Source of the DNA: Oidiodendron maius Zn
Lineage: Eukaryota; Ascomycota; Leotiomycetes; Myxotrichaceae
DNA: 64,000 nt
Direction of reading: 5' to 3'
Assembly: GCA_000827325.1 (NCBI GenBank)
Contig: KN832870.1
Coordinates: forward strand, 2,852,001 to 2,916,000
A program made the translations under genes and the position numbers. Of the stretch, positions 1-13,122 are shown in pieces (within the stretch, counting starts at the first letter, position 1; each line of letters opens with the position of its first letter). The notes below the pieces were generated by a model. It worked only from the letters and a program-made list of their open reading frames with translations. It was not told where the DNA came from and made no database searches.

Positions 1-1031
1 GTTTCTAGAAGGGAACCGCTTCCCACGAGGCCGTACGAGAGCAGCCTTAACGGAACGGGTCCTGGCAGCGCTGGGCTACCTATAGGAATCGTAGCACGGC
101 ATCTGTTGGGGAGTGCCAACGTCACTCGATGACGGTTTCATACTGAATACCCAGCAAAACTTAATTGCAGGTTGTGGCCAGAGAAACCGGTCTTTTGCTT
201 GAAAGGTGGGTTGTAAGAATCAAATAGAGGTAGGCGTATCTCCTCTCAATCAGCAGGTCTTGCCATTCTTTGTCCTGCAGTATTTTTTATAAGCCCGTGA
301 AGGCAGTTACATCTCGATGCTAAAATCAAAGAAAAAGCCACAATCGACGCCATTTTGTGTGCAACAAAGACCGCCGTCTAATCTAATAACGCACGTGGTT
401 GTACAAGACGCCAAGAAGGTAATTTTTATGGTCACGAGAGCCTGCCCAAACACAGGAATCAGTCTTACCGCCCGAAATGAAAAGGGGACGCAACTGAGAC
501 GAAAACAAAGACATCCGAATCAGCCCGAAACCCAATTGATAACCCCACAATGAAAATAATCCAAGATCTAGCCGCCACGTACTCGGGACTGGAATCGACC
601 GTCAGGTTCGGACGTCAAGATGGCAACATCAAGGGAAGTGGCAGCCCGATCAGTACGACTTTAGTGCGTCGGGCGGCAGTGGTCGTGGTCGTGATCGTGG
701 TCGTCGCCTAATTCTTGATCGCCCTTGCATGGCATGAGCAGTGAGAGCCCCTAACAGAGAACGCCGGCATAAATCCAACCGTTGGCGAGGGGTAAACCTC
801 GCACAGCAAGGAAATTTTTAAAACTTTTCTCTTTCCTTCTATCCTTTCTCTCCATCCTTTCTGCCTTCGCCACCTTACGCAATACGCAGTGACGATGCTA
901 TCGTGAGATGTCAGCTTATATATTCACCACCTTCCCAAAGGGAAGATAGAAACGGAAAAAGAAAAGATGCAGGCAACCACAAGAGGGGGTGGCGTGGGTA
1001 TGAGGACATACTGTGCCTGGGCGACACGACG
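1..1031. other. Left-edge stretch without a supported gene
   Basis: No open frame here has convincing protein character. The DNA has a hexamer-like GGTCGT repeat around 679-708 and a pyrimidine-rich stretch around 825-870. The latter could belong to the promoter or UTR of an unseen gene. Nothing else was recognised. Confidence 0.4.
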
Positions 1032-1196
1032 TCATGCCTTAGCAGCGCACGGGCGGCAGGTTTTCAACTTGCAATACTTGCACTCGAAGATGTGCCAGTG
1101 CGGCCCGCTATGGCAAATCGCGCAGACCCACTGGATGAGTGTGGACTCTGACTTTAGCAGATTGAACGAGTGACTGCAGTGGCTCGGGACGGCCAT
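1032..1196 (-). CDS. Candidate small cysteine-rich protein (or last exon of one)
   Basis: A 54-residue frame starts at an ATG at 1196 and ends at TGA at 1032. Its second half carries WVCAICHSGPHW, then C-K-Y-C and C-R-P-C, giving three CxxC pairs that suggest a structural zinc site. The spacing and aromatic residues look like protein rather than random sequence. The frame stays open upstream past 1391, and 1430-1530 on the same strand also reads like protein (segment LDSALKLHGDIYLSLSIDL). The true gene may therefore be longer and spliced. An intron with GTAGGT at about 1286 and TTGCAG just before 1223 is possible but unproven. I do not recognise a named family. A short orphan gene or a decayed gene end are alternatives. 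Confidence 0.4.
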   Translation of the reverse strand: MAVPSHCSHSFNLLKSESTLIQWVCAICHSGPHWHIFECKYCKLKTCRPCAAKA

Positions 1197-2458
1197 AATG
1201 GGGCACACAAGGCAACCTTTTATCTGCAAGATCCGGATCAGCGAGGGGAGATCGATCGGAGGGAGGGGGCTGCATCTCGACCTACTATTCGGGACAGATG
1301 GTTGCGTGGGGGGCAAGCCTTTGACTTTGCGTGGTGGTGAGAGCCAGTCAAGCCAGTAGAGCGTGGTGGGGGGCAGTAGTGAACACGACAAGTTGGGGTG
1401 CGTAATGCAGGCCGGGTTTGTTCCTCTTCTTAGGTCGATGCTAAGGGAGAGATAGATGTCGCCGTGGAGTTTGAGGGCAGAATCGAGGAAACGGAGATCG
1501 ACCTCCGGTGACGATGCCCACGAAGGTGAAGAACGGGCACCCCAGTTGCTTATATGGTGACTGATGGAGGCTTTCCTGTGACTATCCTACCCGGAAAGCA
1601 GGCGTTCGTGGGCGGGTTAACGGCAGGAGGCCATGTATTTGTATATCTAAGGCATATAGTTGCCGGTATCGTTGCACCGTCCGGCATGTACCACGATCGA
1701 GTAGGAACGACAAATGGCAAGCCATTTAAGAGGGTGTGAGATGCTTCCCAAGGCGAGCCTCCACATCCTTCTTCCCAGGGTCGGTCTCATGGGTGTGCAC
1801 TGCGGAAGCTCATAGGGATTATTGCATGGACGCGCCTGGTTACGGATGGTGCAGCTTCATTGGGCCGGACCAGGCTGGCCAGGAAGCCCAGCGCAGTGCA
1901 AGGCGACGGGACTATCCTTCAATCAAGCAATGTTTGTGTCGCTCCAATGCCCGTTACCATGGGCTGGGCACAGCATAGTGCCGCCATCCCTACGCCGTCA
2001 GAGGGCTAGGCGCCCTAGGGGCCAAACGGAGAGAAGGAGCTGATATCCGGCGGAGGGGGATGCTAAGCTGCTGGCCAAGACAATGGGTCTTTTCTTTTCT
2101 CTTATCCCCTCCCTTCGCTGCTCCTTCCGACATGGGCAGAAGCTGGCTGGCGCGGCCGGGTGCCGGGTCGAATCGAGGGATGGGTGTTGTTAGGGATTGA
2201 GGGTTCCCCGGAGGTCTAGATTATAATGGCTGATGGGCTATGAGGGGGATTCGCCTGCATAGGTCTGGTGTTGGAAACCTAACGGGCCTCGGCACCGCGG
2301 CCGTGTACAGCACCTGTGGAAGGGCCAGAGGGCGGTACTTTACGAAGGCAGGTATTGTACCTCTGTAGAGGGGCCATAGTGGGAGCCGCCTGGGTATTTG
2401 CGGGCGTTGTCCCGGCGGCATACCAGACCCCCCTTATCAGCGCCTCTCATTATTCTCC

Positions 2459-2486
2459 GCGCACCCACGCACCCACGCACCCACGC
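2459..2486. repeat. 8-bp tandem repeat
   Basis: Three exact copies of CGCACCCA followed by a partial copy. It lies in the gene-free GC-rich tract and looks like a simple microsatellite. Confidence 0.8.
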
Positions 2487-2873
2487 ATCTGCAGCCCGTA
2501 ACACTCCAGGGAGCGACCATCTGGCCTGGGAGGTCCTGGAGCTGGGGGACGACGAGCTGCCGTCCCTCGTGGCGTTGGGCAGGGTGGCCGTGAGACGAGC
2601 GTATCCCTATGGGACGGCGGCAGCTGGATCGCCAGCCCGGACCATTGAGACGGGCTCGCGCTGGCTGGAAGAGGTGACCTGCTGGACCGATATGGCAAAC
2701 TAGGTCCCAGGCTGGTGGTCGTCGCCCTCCCAGGGCCAGATATGGCGGCCACTCGCTATTCCCGGCCGCGCTGCCTCCTCCTCGTGTGTCCTCGTGGCTC
2801 CGCGTGGCCCCAATAGCACGACTCGCACATAGAAATTCCACTCTACCGCACAGATAATCTCCGAGTCATGGCC

Positions 2874-2909
2874 GATCACCCTGATCACCCTGAGCACCCT
2901 GAGCACCCT
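2874..2909. repeat. 9-bp tandem repeat
   Basis: Four units: GATCACCCT twice, then GAGCACCCT twice. Because the unit is a multiple of three, it keeps several reading frames open. That explains the short repetitive frames around it. Confidence 0.8.
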
Positions 2910-4456
2910 GAGCTGACCGTGGCATGCTCACCGACCTGCGCGGCCCTCGGATCTCCAGCACCAGAGCCGCAGGCATCATCGCTGTCCAGTTTAGAGAGAG
3001 CCATCCATGCCCCACGGCCGCCGGGCGTTGGCTGGAGGCGGTCCCGGAAGTGTGGAAATGTGCGTGCGGTGCAGGAGGCTGGGGACGCCCCTTTGGGACC
3101 CCAATCTGCGAGAATCCCAGGCTGACAGGAACAGGGAACCCGGTGCTGCAGATCGACCTGGCGCGTTTGAGGTGCGCTTGAGCATCGGCTGAATATCGTC
3201 CCTGCATGGCCGCTCTGCCCAGCGCACTCTGCACGGAGCACGGTGGAAGCGCTCTACACCGCCATGCATGAACCTGCAGCCGCTGTAGATATCGTCGAGC
3301 CATCACATCTGGCGGCCGTCCCTGTACACCGTCTAACAATTATCCAGTACCGAAGGAGATCAGGGGCGCGCCATGCTGCATCCGGCACTGAGAGACGACA
3401 CCGGACGAACTGTAATCTACATCGCGCACGGCCGGCCAGGGGACGTAATGTCGCGCCCGCCATCTACGAATAGGGAGATACTCCGCCTCATGCTGATACT
3501 CTGAGAGAAGCCTCCATCCGTCATCCAACTGCGAGGCGCGAAGCTCCTCAAGCGACCAACGACTGTGTTACTATTTGTCAGACAAGCCACTCGTAATGCA
3601 TTGACCGTGGCGGGGATATCAATGTCCTCTTCCCCGACATCGACGGTCGCGAGTGGGTGGAACCCCTCTTGTGGTCGTCACCAAGGCCACCACCATTCGC
3701 ACTGTACAGGAAACCTGTTCGCAGTTGGCGGTGTGTTATCTCCCCGTCATCCTGCTATACCAGATACATATGTCGAACAAGGACTGAGAAATGAAGATCC
3801 AGGTCTCTCAGTCTGATAGCACCCCTCCTTCTGCCTAAACTAGGGGCCTACCCTTCTAGGGAGCCCATCTCCATCCTGCATGATGGTGGGAATGTGATGT
3901 GTGGAAATCCACGCTACAGATGCAAGACGACCGTTTAGGAGTCTTCTCTCATTTGCACACGGGGTGTGAAATGCCTATATCTCAAACAATAATACTCATT
4001 CCAGGACCTATATGTCGGCAGGTGGTCTCGCCCCATCGGTTGTCGGTTGTTGCTGACCACCATATATGCTTCCCCTCACGTCGCAAGGAATCGGCTCCTA
4101 TAGTCTAGTCTCTTCAATCAAAATGCTACAGCGCCGATCTTTTGGTATCTTACCCAAATCCTGTGTATATTTCTATTTTCCTAGCTAAAATCGCAATGCA
4201 CACATGGCACTGTTGACTATCTACTAGCTCCTCGGTAGCACCAGCTACCGCGGTAGCGCGTCGCCATGATGCATGCCTGTGATCTATCATCTTTTGTGCC
4301 GAATGGTTTAACCGGAGAGGTCTTTCACCACGTCTATGCAGCAAACTTCTGTTCTCACCAAGACGTCATCGGCCCATATCGGCGATTTAGCCCGAACGGT
4401 GCAGCACTTCTGTCTCATGCCTCGGTATCACCCCTTTCATCTCTATATACACCTGG

Positions 4457-7400
4457 TCAAGTGGCCGCGGGAACATCTTCAGAGGTGGGGTCCGTGTTTT
4501 CTCTCTCCACATTCTTCAGTCTCTCTTGGGGTCCTGCCTTCACGTCCACCATACTTGATCCACCAGGTGGAGACTCTACCACTTCCTCTTTCTTATGAAA
4601 CGTATGTGTCTCTGAGAGATTAACTGCGAGGAAACTTTTCGGCAGTTTGACCCTGATAACCGTGCTGTTAAATTTCTGATTGATAACTGGAACAAGATGG
4701 TAAATACGTACTGGTGAAACTTCGCTCTCAGCGTCTCAATTACCTCCTTCCAATCAGCGTGCGCTGTCAAGCTCCGTCTGGGGGCACAGGAGATGCAATG
4801 CTTGCTGTCTAGCTGGACATCGAGAGGATCGAAAGTATGACATCCGGGGCTAATGGTTATCCGAATTGAATAAGCATACGTCGCGAGGTCGCTAGGTGGC
4901 GCATCGGCAGGCGTCTTGTTTTCAGATTCGTAGAGCTCGAAGCAGATTTGGGATAGATAATCGAGCTCAGGTATTGCAGAGCGTTTGATTTTGGTCTCGA
5001 TCCCACCTTCTAAAATGCAGTTTAACAGAGTATAGATGTGCGATTCTTTCGTGAAGTAGATGAATGATTTAGCTTCATCGGACGCTTGCATCTCCTCTAG
5101 GTCCTGGACGATTTCCTACGGGCGTATTAGTAATGCGCCAACCCATTCTAGACGTGTTATAATACCTTAAGCAGAGGAAGAGACGTCAGGAGTCCAATTT
5201 CTAGCTTCTCATGATCTGTGATTCCATACTCTTGAGGGCAGATGAAATCAAAGAGGACTTTTGCCAATTTGTAAAGCCTCCGCAGGTTCTCGAGGCGAGC
5301 ATCTGTTTTTGCCTTCGTCTGACTACTTCCCATAAACAGGCGGAAATACTACAAGCGTTAGATACATGGTTGACGTTTTCGGCCAGCCACTCACCTGTTC
5401 AGGAGCCTCCTCGCTGGCTTTTCCTATTACAGATCGCCGTCGAAACATGCGCCGATGTAGGCTCTTGTTGGTCTCGGCTTTCTCAAATGGTACCGTTTGG
5501 CTTTTGTCTACTTCCGAATCTTCCGAATCTCTGGGTTTGTTTTTCTGCTTATCTTCTTCGTCGAAGAGTTGTAATTCGGAATACATTGACGATCCTTCTT
5601 CCTCGAGAATGTTCTTGCTCGGCGTGAAGACCCATTCGAGGAATTGGCGATTGTGTAGAGCATCAAACTTCATGGTGTCGTAAAGTTCAGAGATCTTGCT
5701 AGGATCTACCTTCTCTGTATCACAAAATTCACTAAACAGCTTCTCCCATCTCTCCTTGAACAGTTCTGCATCCTCTCCACAGCACCAGCGAGCTTGGATG
5801 CTGCTTGTGGCTGTTGCATGAGACATGGATGAGTTCGTTGAACTTGATGAGTCGCTCTTCTCTTTGTCGCCAGGGTTGACAATTGCATTAAGGGATGAGG
5901 TAGCGCCGCCATAGAGCTTGCTATAGTTATATCGCATTACCCTCCGGTGAAACTTCATCAGTTGGACGACCTTCTTCTGCACAATGGACGGCTCTGGCAT
6001 GTTCGAAGGCCATGCGAATTGAGGGGGCGCTTCATTTCCTTGCCGCAAGAGAGTCTTGAGCTTCTTCTTTACCTTATCCATCTCGTCTTTGGCAGCATTC
6101 GAATCATCCAGCAAGTCCTTCCGGACCGTGATGAAGTCAGGCGGTAGTTCTTTCTGGCCAGTGAAGGATGCTGCCCATATCTGTGCACTCGTAGTAACCC
6201 GACGCTCAGAACTAGTGAAAACGTGTACCTCATCAAGAACTTCCTTGTTCATCAAAAGAAGGTCGTTTCGCATATTTTCACCTAGCTCTTGGGCCTGATA
6301 TCTGGCTGAGTGGGTAGGCTCACCACCCCATTTGACGATCAATTGGAGCTTATCAAGGACCAAGCTTTTCTCTGCAGCTGTAATCCGCGACAAAGTCACA
6401 CCAGATATAGAGTCTTGTCTTGTGGGTTGTCTTTTATGCACTCCATCATCTGTGCTTTCTTCCGCTTGATGCTCTTCTACCGGGCTTTCAGGTGGAGGGC
6501 TTTGCTTTAGTTCCAACAGCCCAGACAACTCAGTAAGGGGTAGCTCCTCTGGCTTTCTCTTTCTGAACATGGGTTTTATCTGGACCTTTGTACCAGCCCA
6601 TCCGCCTTTCTTCGCCAGAACGTTCCTTAAGATTCTAAGCTTCTCACGATCTTCAATCCCTTCCTTCAGTGCTTGGTCGGTGGCAACCATAACGCTATCG
6701 AGAGCGGCCTCTCCGGTCAATAGCACCTCCTCTTCGTGGCCCCTCAGCAACTCAATAAATGGTTTAGTATGAAAGGTAAACTTGTATTTTTGCTTCGGGG
6801 TCCGATCTGCGTGACGAATGACGGAAACCATGCCCTTGAATTTCCAGCTATGTTTAGGTGCTGGGGGCGGTAATGGCGCTAAGCCGTCCTCTAATATCGC
6901 TGCTTGTATTCCAGGAGAAGGCGGAACTGTTGGCGGAGCCGTCACAGGTGCGCTCGTTGGCGGCAATGAAACTACAGGCGGCGGTAGAGGGGCTGGGGGT
7001 ATGTTTGGGAGGTCGAGTCCCAAGCCTCGATTTGCACCTGGAGGAGACGTTTTGGGAGTGGGAACACTAGAAGCTGCTGGTGAGCCTTTTGATGGCGCAT
7101 TTTTATGGCGCGGGTTCCCATGCAGCAGTGACATGCTCGGGGAGTGTGCAAGAACAGAGTGAAATACTGAGCGTAGATTTGACTCTTCTCCAGTATCCCT
7201 CCTTGTAACAGGAGCAATAGAATTCTCCGATGTGTCTGGGGAGGCGACGGTACTCGGCATAGGAGTACCGTGCTGTCTTTGTCTCTCTCGAATAAACATG
7301 TCTTTAAGGATCCTGGCGCACTGGTCGTAATACTCTTCGTTATCCTTGACAAAACTCCACCCATTGACATCGATCACATAGCTTTTCCCCTCAGCTCGTA

Positions 7401-9249
7401 GAAGGTCAAATCCACATACCCGCTGGCCAAAGTTTTGAGCGATTCGGCTCGCCATGGTTGCCTCTTCCTTTGAGAGACTTGTGACATACCGTATTTCTTT
7501 GCCGTGAGTGTTGCGTCTCACTAGCCCGTCTACCACAGGAGACTTGCGAGTCTCAGCGTGGCAGTAATTTGGCCCCACTGTGTATGCTTTGACGTCTTCC
7601 GCGTTGTCGACCCTCATGAACTTTTCATATATATAACTACTGTTGGGGTCCGAGATGGCACGGGGAACCGTCATCCCCTCTACCCATTCAGAGCTTTTAT
7701 TCCCGATCTTGCGGAAAAGCTTCCTCGCTCCTCCACCCTGGCTTTTTGGATAATAGATGCAGATGTTGTGGTCCTCCCCGCTAACTGGCTTCTCAACAAA
7801 CGGTTTTGCTAGCAGGGCTCCGTCAACACTCAGAGTGTCGCCATCGTCAAGCAGCTCTACCTTACGGGGTGGGATTGATTGGCCACCAGTCCCATCTTCA
7901 GGGCCGTCTAGCACAACTCCCGTTGTCTCTTTCAGGTGTGTTGCAAGGTCTGGAGTTAGGACGCTTGGGCCACCATCTCTGTTGACTTCTAATCTTTTCG
8001 GGCTTGGAACGTTACTCTTATCTAGGATTCGAAGACATATTCTGCGATCCCATAGGATTTTCTGCATTGGAACGTCATTAACACAAAAAGGCTTGCGAGC
8101 CTTGACATACGCAATGGCCTTATCCAACGGGAAGCCATCTGAGTAGAAAGAGATCAGAAAGTCACATAGTGGCCAGTTCTCAACTTCTTCATCCAGTATT
8201 ACCTTGTCACCGAATACAACAACCTCAAATTCTCCCTTGGATATTAGGCGGCTTAAAATGTTACGACTGGGCTTGCTGCGCGCTTTGACATCGAGGGCGC
8301 AGACGCCAATGACACCCCACGAAGGCGGCTTAATCTCATCGTCTCGTCTTGAGTAAAAGCCACGCTCACTGCTTGGACTATGGCTGCTCGCGGCAGTACT
8401 TCCACTAAATCTTCTCTTTGCGCGGCTCCTGGACCTGGCGTCAGGCAGTGATCGAGGCATCGCCTCTCCTCTTGAAGCAGCATTGCGCTTGGCAATCTCA
8501 GCAGCATGCGATGGGGTCTCTCTAGTAGTCAGTTGATGGCCATTCGCCGTCCCTTGGCTTCCAAATTGATTGGAAGAAGAGGTGAGAACAGAGATGGCCG
8601 AAGTAGAAGTCTCAGGGTGGGAGGTCACCGAGCCATTATTAGGAGCCAAAGAACCACCAGGTCCTCTAGAAATCGAACCCCCAGCATCAGATCCGCTCGC
8701 AGATGCAGCAGAACTCGGCGCACCTCCAGCTCGTACAGAGCCCAGCGAGTACATGGACGAGACGGACATGCGCTTAGAGCCAAGGTCTGAGAGTGACGGC
8801 GCTGCCCGTAACGCCGGATCGGGCAGCGAGGAGTGCCTCAAGTCGTCTGCCATCTTGCCGGGTGCAAGCTTTGGAGTGTCTGTGTCGTCCACTGCAAAAT
8901 CGTCCCTGCTCGTCCTACTCGGGCTTATTCCACCTTGTCTGGCCGACTCGAGAGTTGCGGGGTTTCGCAGGCTATAAGTCGATGAGGTCCGCGACTTGGT
9001 CACAAACGGAGGAGGCATCGAGAGAGATGCAGGTTCGGAATCGGTGTCCGTTATACTTGGCTCTGCGTACCGGCCCTTCCTAGACGCGGGGGAGGGGGTG
9101 TGAGAAGCGGACAGGTTGTGGGAAGCAGTGGTTCCCGTTCTCAGCCTGGGAATGGCCGCCGGAAGGTTTGGGCTGTCGCTAGGTTCAGGAGTTGGTTGGA
9201 GGATGTCAGTGAATGACGGGCTCAGACGGGGAGAAGCAGATTCCACCAT
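4457..9249 (-). CDS. VIP1: Inositol hexakisphosphate/diphosphoinositol kinase, Vip1/PPIP5K family
   Basis: Makes the inositol pyrophosphates 1-InsP7/InsP8 in the cytoplasm. These signal in phosphate sensing, polarity and growth. Four exons: 9249-5395, 5318-5166, 5115-4712 and 4652-4457, giving 1535 residues. The introns are 50-76 bp with GTGAGT, GTATTA and GTACGT donors. Residues 1-300 are Ser-rich and disordered. The ATP-grasp kinase begins near residue 308 ([18 protein letters not shown]). The histidine-phosphatase domain carries the signature [10 protein letters not shown] near residue 812. [15 protein letters not shown] in exon 3 is typical of the phosphatase C-terminus. The length is normal for fungal members. 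The start chosen is the first ATG of the long exon; an upstream 5' exon cannot be excluded. It shares a divergent promoter with UTP21. Confidence 0.95.
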
Positions 9250-9861
9250 CCCACTAATATGGCGTATGTCGTGTCCTCATCAGCTGGCTTGGAGCGGCAA
9301 AGCTTACTTGACCTCTGCAAGCCGGAAATTACTTAAAGACGGGTGGCGGTTATGGCGGAAGCAGCAAAGAGAAGGGCGAGACAGGGTGTGCGAGGTAGAT
9401 AGCATACTGAATATTAAGCAAAGTTCGACTCTCGACGAGGGGCAGCGCACATCCATCTTCGGGGTTTTCTGGGTTGCAAACCCTTATCAATGACGTGCCG
9501 GGCGGGATGGCGCCGGGGTCGAAGGGGTTGCCAGGTAGACGAGAGGCATGCTGGCGGGAGGGCGCGAAGGGGATACAACGAGACCTGACGTGGTCTGGAG
9601 CCCAGGATAATTGACAGATGGTGTTTCCGTGAGTGGACGAGGCTGATATGCAGGACAACGTTGCTGTCTTGTACCTCCCCCACGCGGCATTGCTTCATTG
9701 AGAGGTTTGCAGGGGGTCTCGGCGGCCCGCGAAAAAGAAAAAATTCATACAAGAAATATCATAGGAAACCACCCACCATGGCCAGCCTTTGAAGAGCCGT
9801 AATAACCTCGCAACTCTTTCCTGTGCTCTCCTGGTTTGTGTTTCTGCGCGCGGGAGAGAGC
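9250..9861. promoter_or_regulatory. Divergent promoter region VIP1/UTP21
   Basis: These 612 bp separate the start codons of two oppositely transcribed genes and must contain both promoters and 5' leaders. No clear TATA box was seen. Short frames here have no recognisable domain. Confidence 0.6.
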
Positions 9862-12800
9862 ATGCCTTCCATAATTCGTGCGGACGACGATGCGCCGCTT
9901 GCAAAGAAGCCTAGACTGAATGGTGACGCTACGTCGAGAACCACCCCAAGAGAATCCAAAATCTTCACGCCTTTCCGGGTGCGTATAAGGGTATCGATCC
10001 TCTTTATGGTGGTGCTAACATACATTTTCCCAGACCATTGGCTTAGTATCCTCCACCTCTGTGCCCTTCACATCCATCCCGCTGGGCAAGACGACCTTTC
10101 AGATCACGACATCGGTTGGAAGATGCCTACAGACATACGATCTCAAACGCGGCCTCAATCTTGTATTCCTCACCAGACCGCCGACGCCTCAAGACATTAC
10201 TGCAACCACGGCATGGAAGGAAACGGTCTTTGCAGCATGGGGTGGATCAGGTCCGGAGAAGCAACAGGGCGTTTGGATATTCAAGAGGGGAAAGAAGATT
10301 GATCATCTGGACCTCCCTACCGACCTCCACCAGCCTATCAAGAAGCTATTCATATTTGGTACTTGGGTTATCGGATGCTGCACAACCCGGATTGAGGTAT
10401 GGAGAGCGCTCTCCTCCGCAAAGACTACACCGTATGAGCACTATACTACCCTATATCCAACTGCAGCACCGAATGGCGGGAATGAGCTTACCGGTGCCAT
10501 CACCAACATGCCTACATACCTGAATAAGATTTTTGCGGGGAGAAAAGATGGCAGTGTCGAGATCTGGAACGTCAGTACTGGGAAGCTGGTCTACACAATA
10601 TTACCTCCCGCCACGAAATGTGGTTCTGTGACCGCACTGCAGCCCACGCCCGCCTTATCCTTAGTAGCTATCGCATACTCTGAGGGTCCACTGATAATAC
10701 ATAATGTCACAACAGACAAGACGATAATTCAACTAAATGGAGGGGCTGCAGGTTCGCAGATTACGTCTATAACATTCCGGACGGACAACCTTGGGGCTGG
10801 ACATGATGGTAGGAAACCCGGCGTGATGGCCACGGCGGGCCCCGGCACAGGAGATGTAACTCTCTGGGATCTCAACAAAGGGGGCAGAGTTATGGGAGTC
10901 CTTCGAGGTGCTCACAACCCTCCTTCAAAGTCTGACGCCATGGTTGGCGGCGGCGTGAGCAAAATCGAATTTCTCGCAGGGCAACCAGTCATTGTATCAA
11001 GTGGTCTTGATAACTCTTTGAAATCCTGGATATTCGATGAGACGCCATTCTCGCCGATTCCTCGAATCTTACATTCTAGGAGTGGTCATGCAGCTCCCGT
11101 GACAAATGTTCAATTCTTGCCTTCAGACGCGGACGGAACAGATCGGGGAGGAAAATGGATACTCAGTGCTGGAAGGGACCGAAGTTTGTGGGGATGGAGT
11201 CTTCGAAGAGATGGCCAGAGCACAGAACTAAGCCAAGGCAATATCAGGAAGAAGGCCAAGAAGTTGGGCATACTGGCAAATGTGTCTCTAGAAAATGAGC
11301 CTAGCGCGACTCTTGAAGATCTCAAGGCCCCAGAGATTACATGCATTGCTATGTCTTTGAATCGAGACGGGGGAATGGGAGCAAATGCTGGCGATGGCGC
11401 GATTTGGCTAAAGGGGGCGAATACTCACAAGCCGGCCCAGGATGCGACAGCAAGCGGCGTGACTGGATGGGAGAGTGTTGTTACTGGCCATAAAGATGAT
11501 AAGTATGCTCGAACTTGGTTTTGGGGCAGGAAGAAGGCTGGCCGCTGGGCGTTTGAGACCGGAGATGGCGGCAATGTCAGCAACGTGGCTGTCAGTCCTT
11601 GCGGGACCTTCGCTGTGATTGGATCTGAAGCAGGCGGTATTGATATGTACAATCTGCAGTCCGGACGGCATCGACAACGATATCCTTCAAAATTGACACC
11701 GGCGCAGGCTAACAAGCTGAAGATACAGCAGGCTCAGGAGGCTGATGGCACCATACAGCTGCAGTCGACTTCTGCACGGACTTTCCCGCCCGGAATAGGC
11801 AAGCATAAGAAGTCGGTCACTGGTCTGGTTGTGGACTCCCTGAATAAAAGCGTCATCAGTTGCTCTCTGGACGGCAAAATTAAATTCTGGGAGTTTAGCA
11901 CAGGTCAGCTTGTTGATGAAATCGACTGGCATCCTATGACAGCAATCACAGGCATGCGATACCATGCGTCGAACGATCTGCTTGCACTCTCATGTGACGA
12001 CTTATCAATTCGGGTAGTGGACACAGAAACAAAAAAGACCATTAGAGAGCTCTTCGGGTGTAAGGGTGCAATCAACGATTTCTGCTTCTCGAACGATGGG
12101 CGCTGGATAATTGCGGCTTCCAAGGACAGCGTGATCAGAGTCTGGGATCTCCCCACTGGTCACTTGATCGATGCAATTCGAATGGAAACAGAGTGTATAT
12201 CGATCGCGTTCTCGTGGACTGGAGAGTTCCTCGCAACGACATGTGAGGGTCAGGTTGGCGTTGACATTTGGAACAACAAGACACTCTTCACACATGTTCC
12301 AACGAGGCACATTTCCGAAAATGAGATTGCTAAGATCTCGGGACCAACAGTGGCGGGCGAAGAGGGACATGGACTTATCGATGGAGCCTACGAGAATGAG
12401 GAAGAAGATGTGGAAGATGCAGCACCAAGCTCGTCCTTAGACCAGTTGAGTTCAGATATGCTGACATTGAGCTTGGTGCCAAAGAGTAGATGGCAGACCC
12501 TTCTCCATCTCGACTTGATAAAGCAGCGCAACAAGCCAAAAGAAGCGCCCAAGCTCCCGGAGAAGGCGCCCTTCTTTCTCCCTTCGCTGGAGAAACCACT
12601 GCCCGGTGCTGCTACTGGAGAGAAGACCGCGGAGAATGCTGCAGAGAGATCGAGAATCATGAAGATGGACCGCGTGGCTTTCGAAGGGGCTTTCACGGTT
12701 GCTCTTCGATCAGGAAGAGAATCAGGCGATTGTACGTTCCCTGCCTTACTCTGACACGAAGATGCTAACGAAATCCAGACACGCCCTTTATCGACTACCT

Positions 12801-13122
12801 CAAGTCGCTCTCACCCTCAGCAGCAGATCTCGAGATCCGCTCTCTCAATCCCAGCACCAACGACGGCGAAAGCGATGAGCTAGTATCTTTTGTACAAGCA
12901 CTGACGAGCAGACTACGGGGGAAGCGGGACTACGAGCTGGTGCAGGCCTGGATGGCCGTATTTCTAAGGCTGCATGGAGAGGAAGTGGCTGGCAATGAGG
13001 CGATGAGAGCCGCGTTAGAGACATGGAGAGAGTGTCAGGAGACCGAGGGAGCTCGAGTCGGAGAACTGGTGGGGTTCTGCAGCGGCGTGGTTGACTTCTT
13101 GCGACATCCCAATAAGTTCTAG
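9862..13122 (+). CDS. UTP21: U3 snoRNP/SSU processome WD40 protein Utp21 (WDR36)
   Basis: A nucleolar component of the UTP-B subcomplex needed for 18S rRNA processing. Three exons: 9862-9978, 10034-12731 and 12779-13122, encoding 1052 residues. Exon 1 ends in the family-typical IFTPFR, and exon 2 continues with TIGLVSSTSVPFTSIPLGK and FQITTSVGRCLQTYDL, as at Utp21 N-termini. WD40 repeats fill most of the protein; blades such as GSVEIWNVSTGKL, GDVTLWDL, GKIKFWEFSTGQL and DSVIRVWDLPTGHL are visible. The C-terminal Utp21 domain begins around SRWQTLLHLDLIKQRNKPKE and ends FLRHPNKF. The length matches orthologues. The start codon is the first ATG of a short exon ending at a GTGCGT donor. No oddities. 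Confidence 0.96.

Larger units (their letters stand above)
1531..4456. other. Gene-free stretch downstream of VIP1
   Basis: The part from about 2.1 to 3.5 kb is GC-rich, so several frames on both strands stay open at once by composition. None has recognisable domains. The frame ending at 2703 (+) has a slightly protein-like second half but no partner exons. Two short tandem repeats lie here and are listed separately. Confidence 0.5.

Noticed and set aside
2437-3339. Several 100-157-residue open frames on both strands
   Set aside because: They overlap each other in a GC-rich tract with tandem repeats and have no domain or splice support.
5366-9083. Many open frames on the + strand across the VIP1 exon
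   Set aside because: They are antisense shadows of a conserved 1285-codon exon and show no domains of their own.
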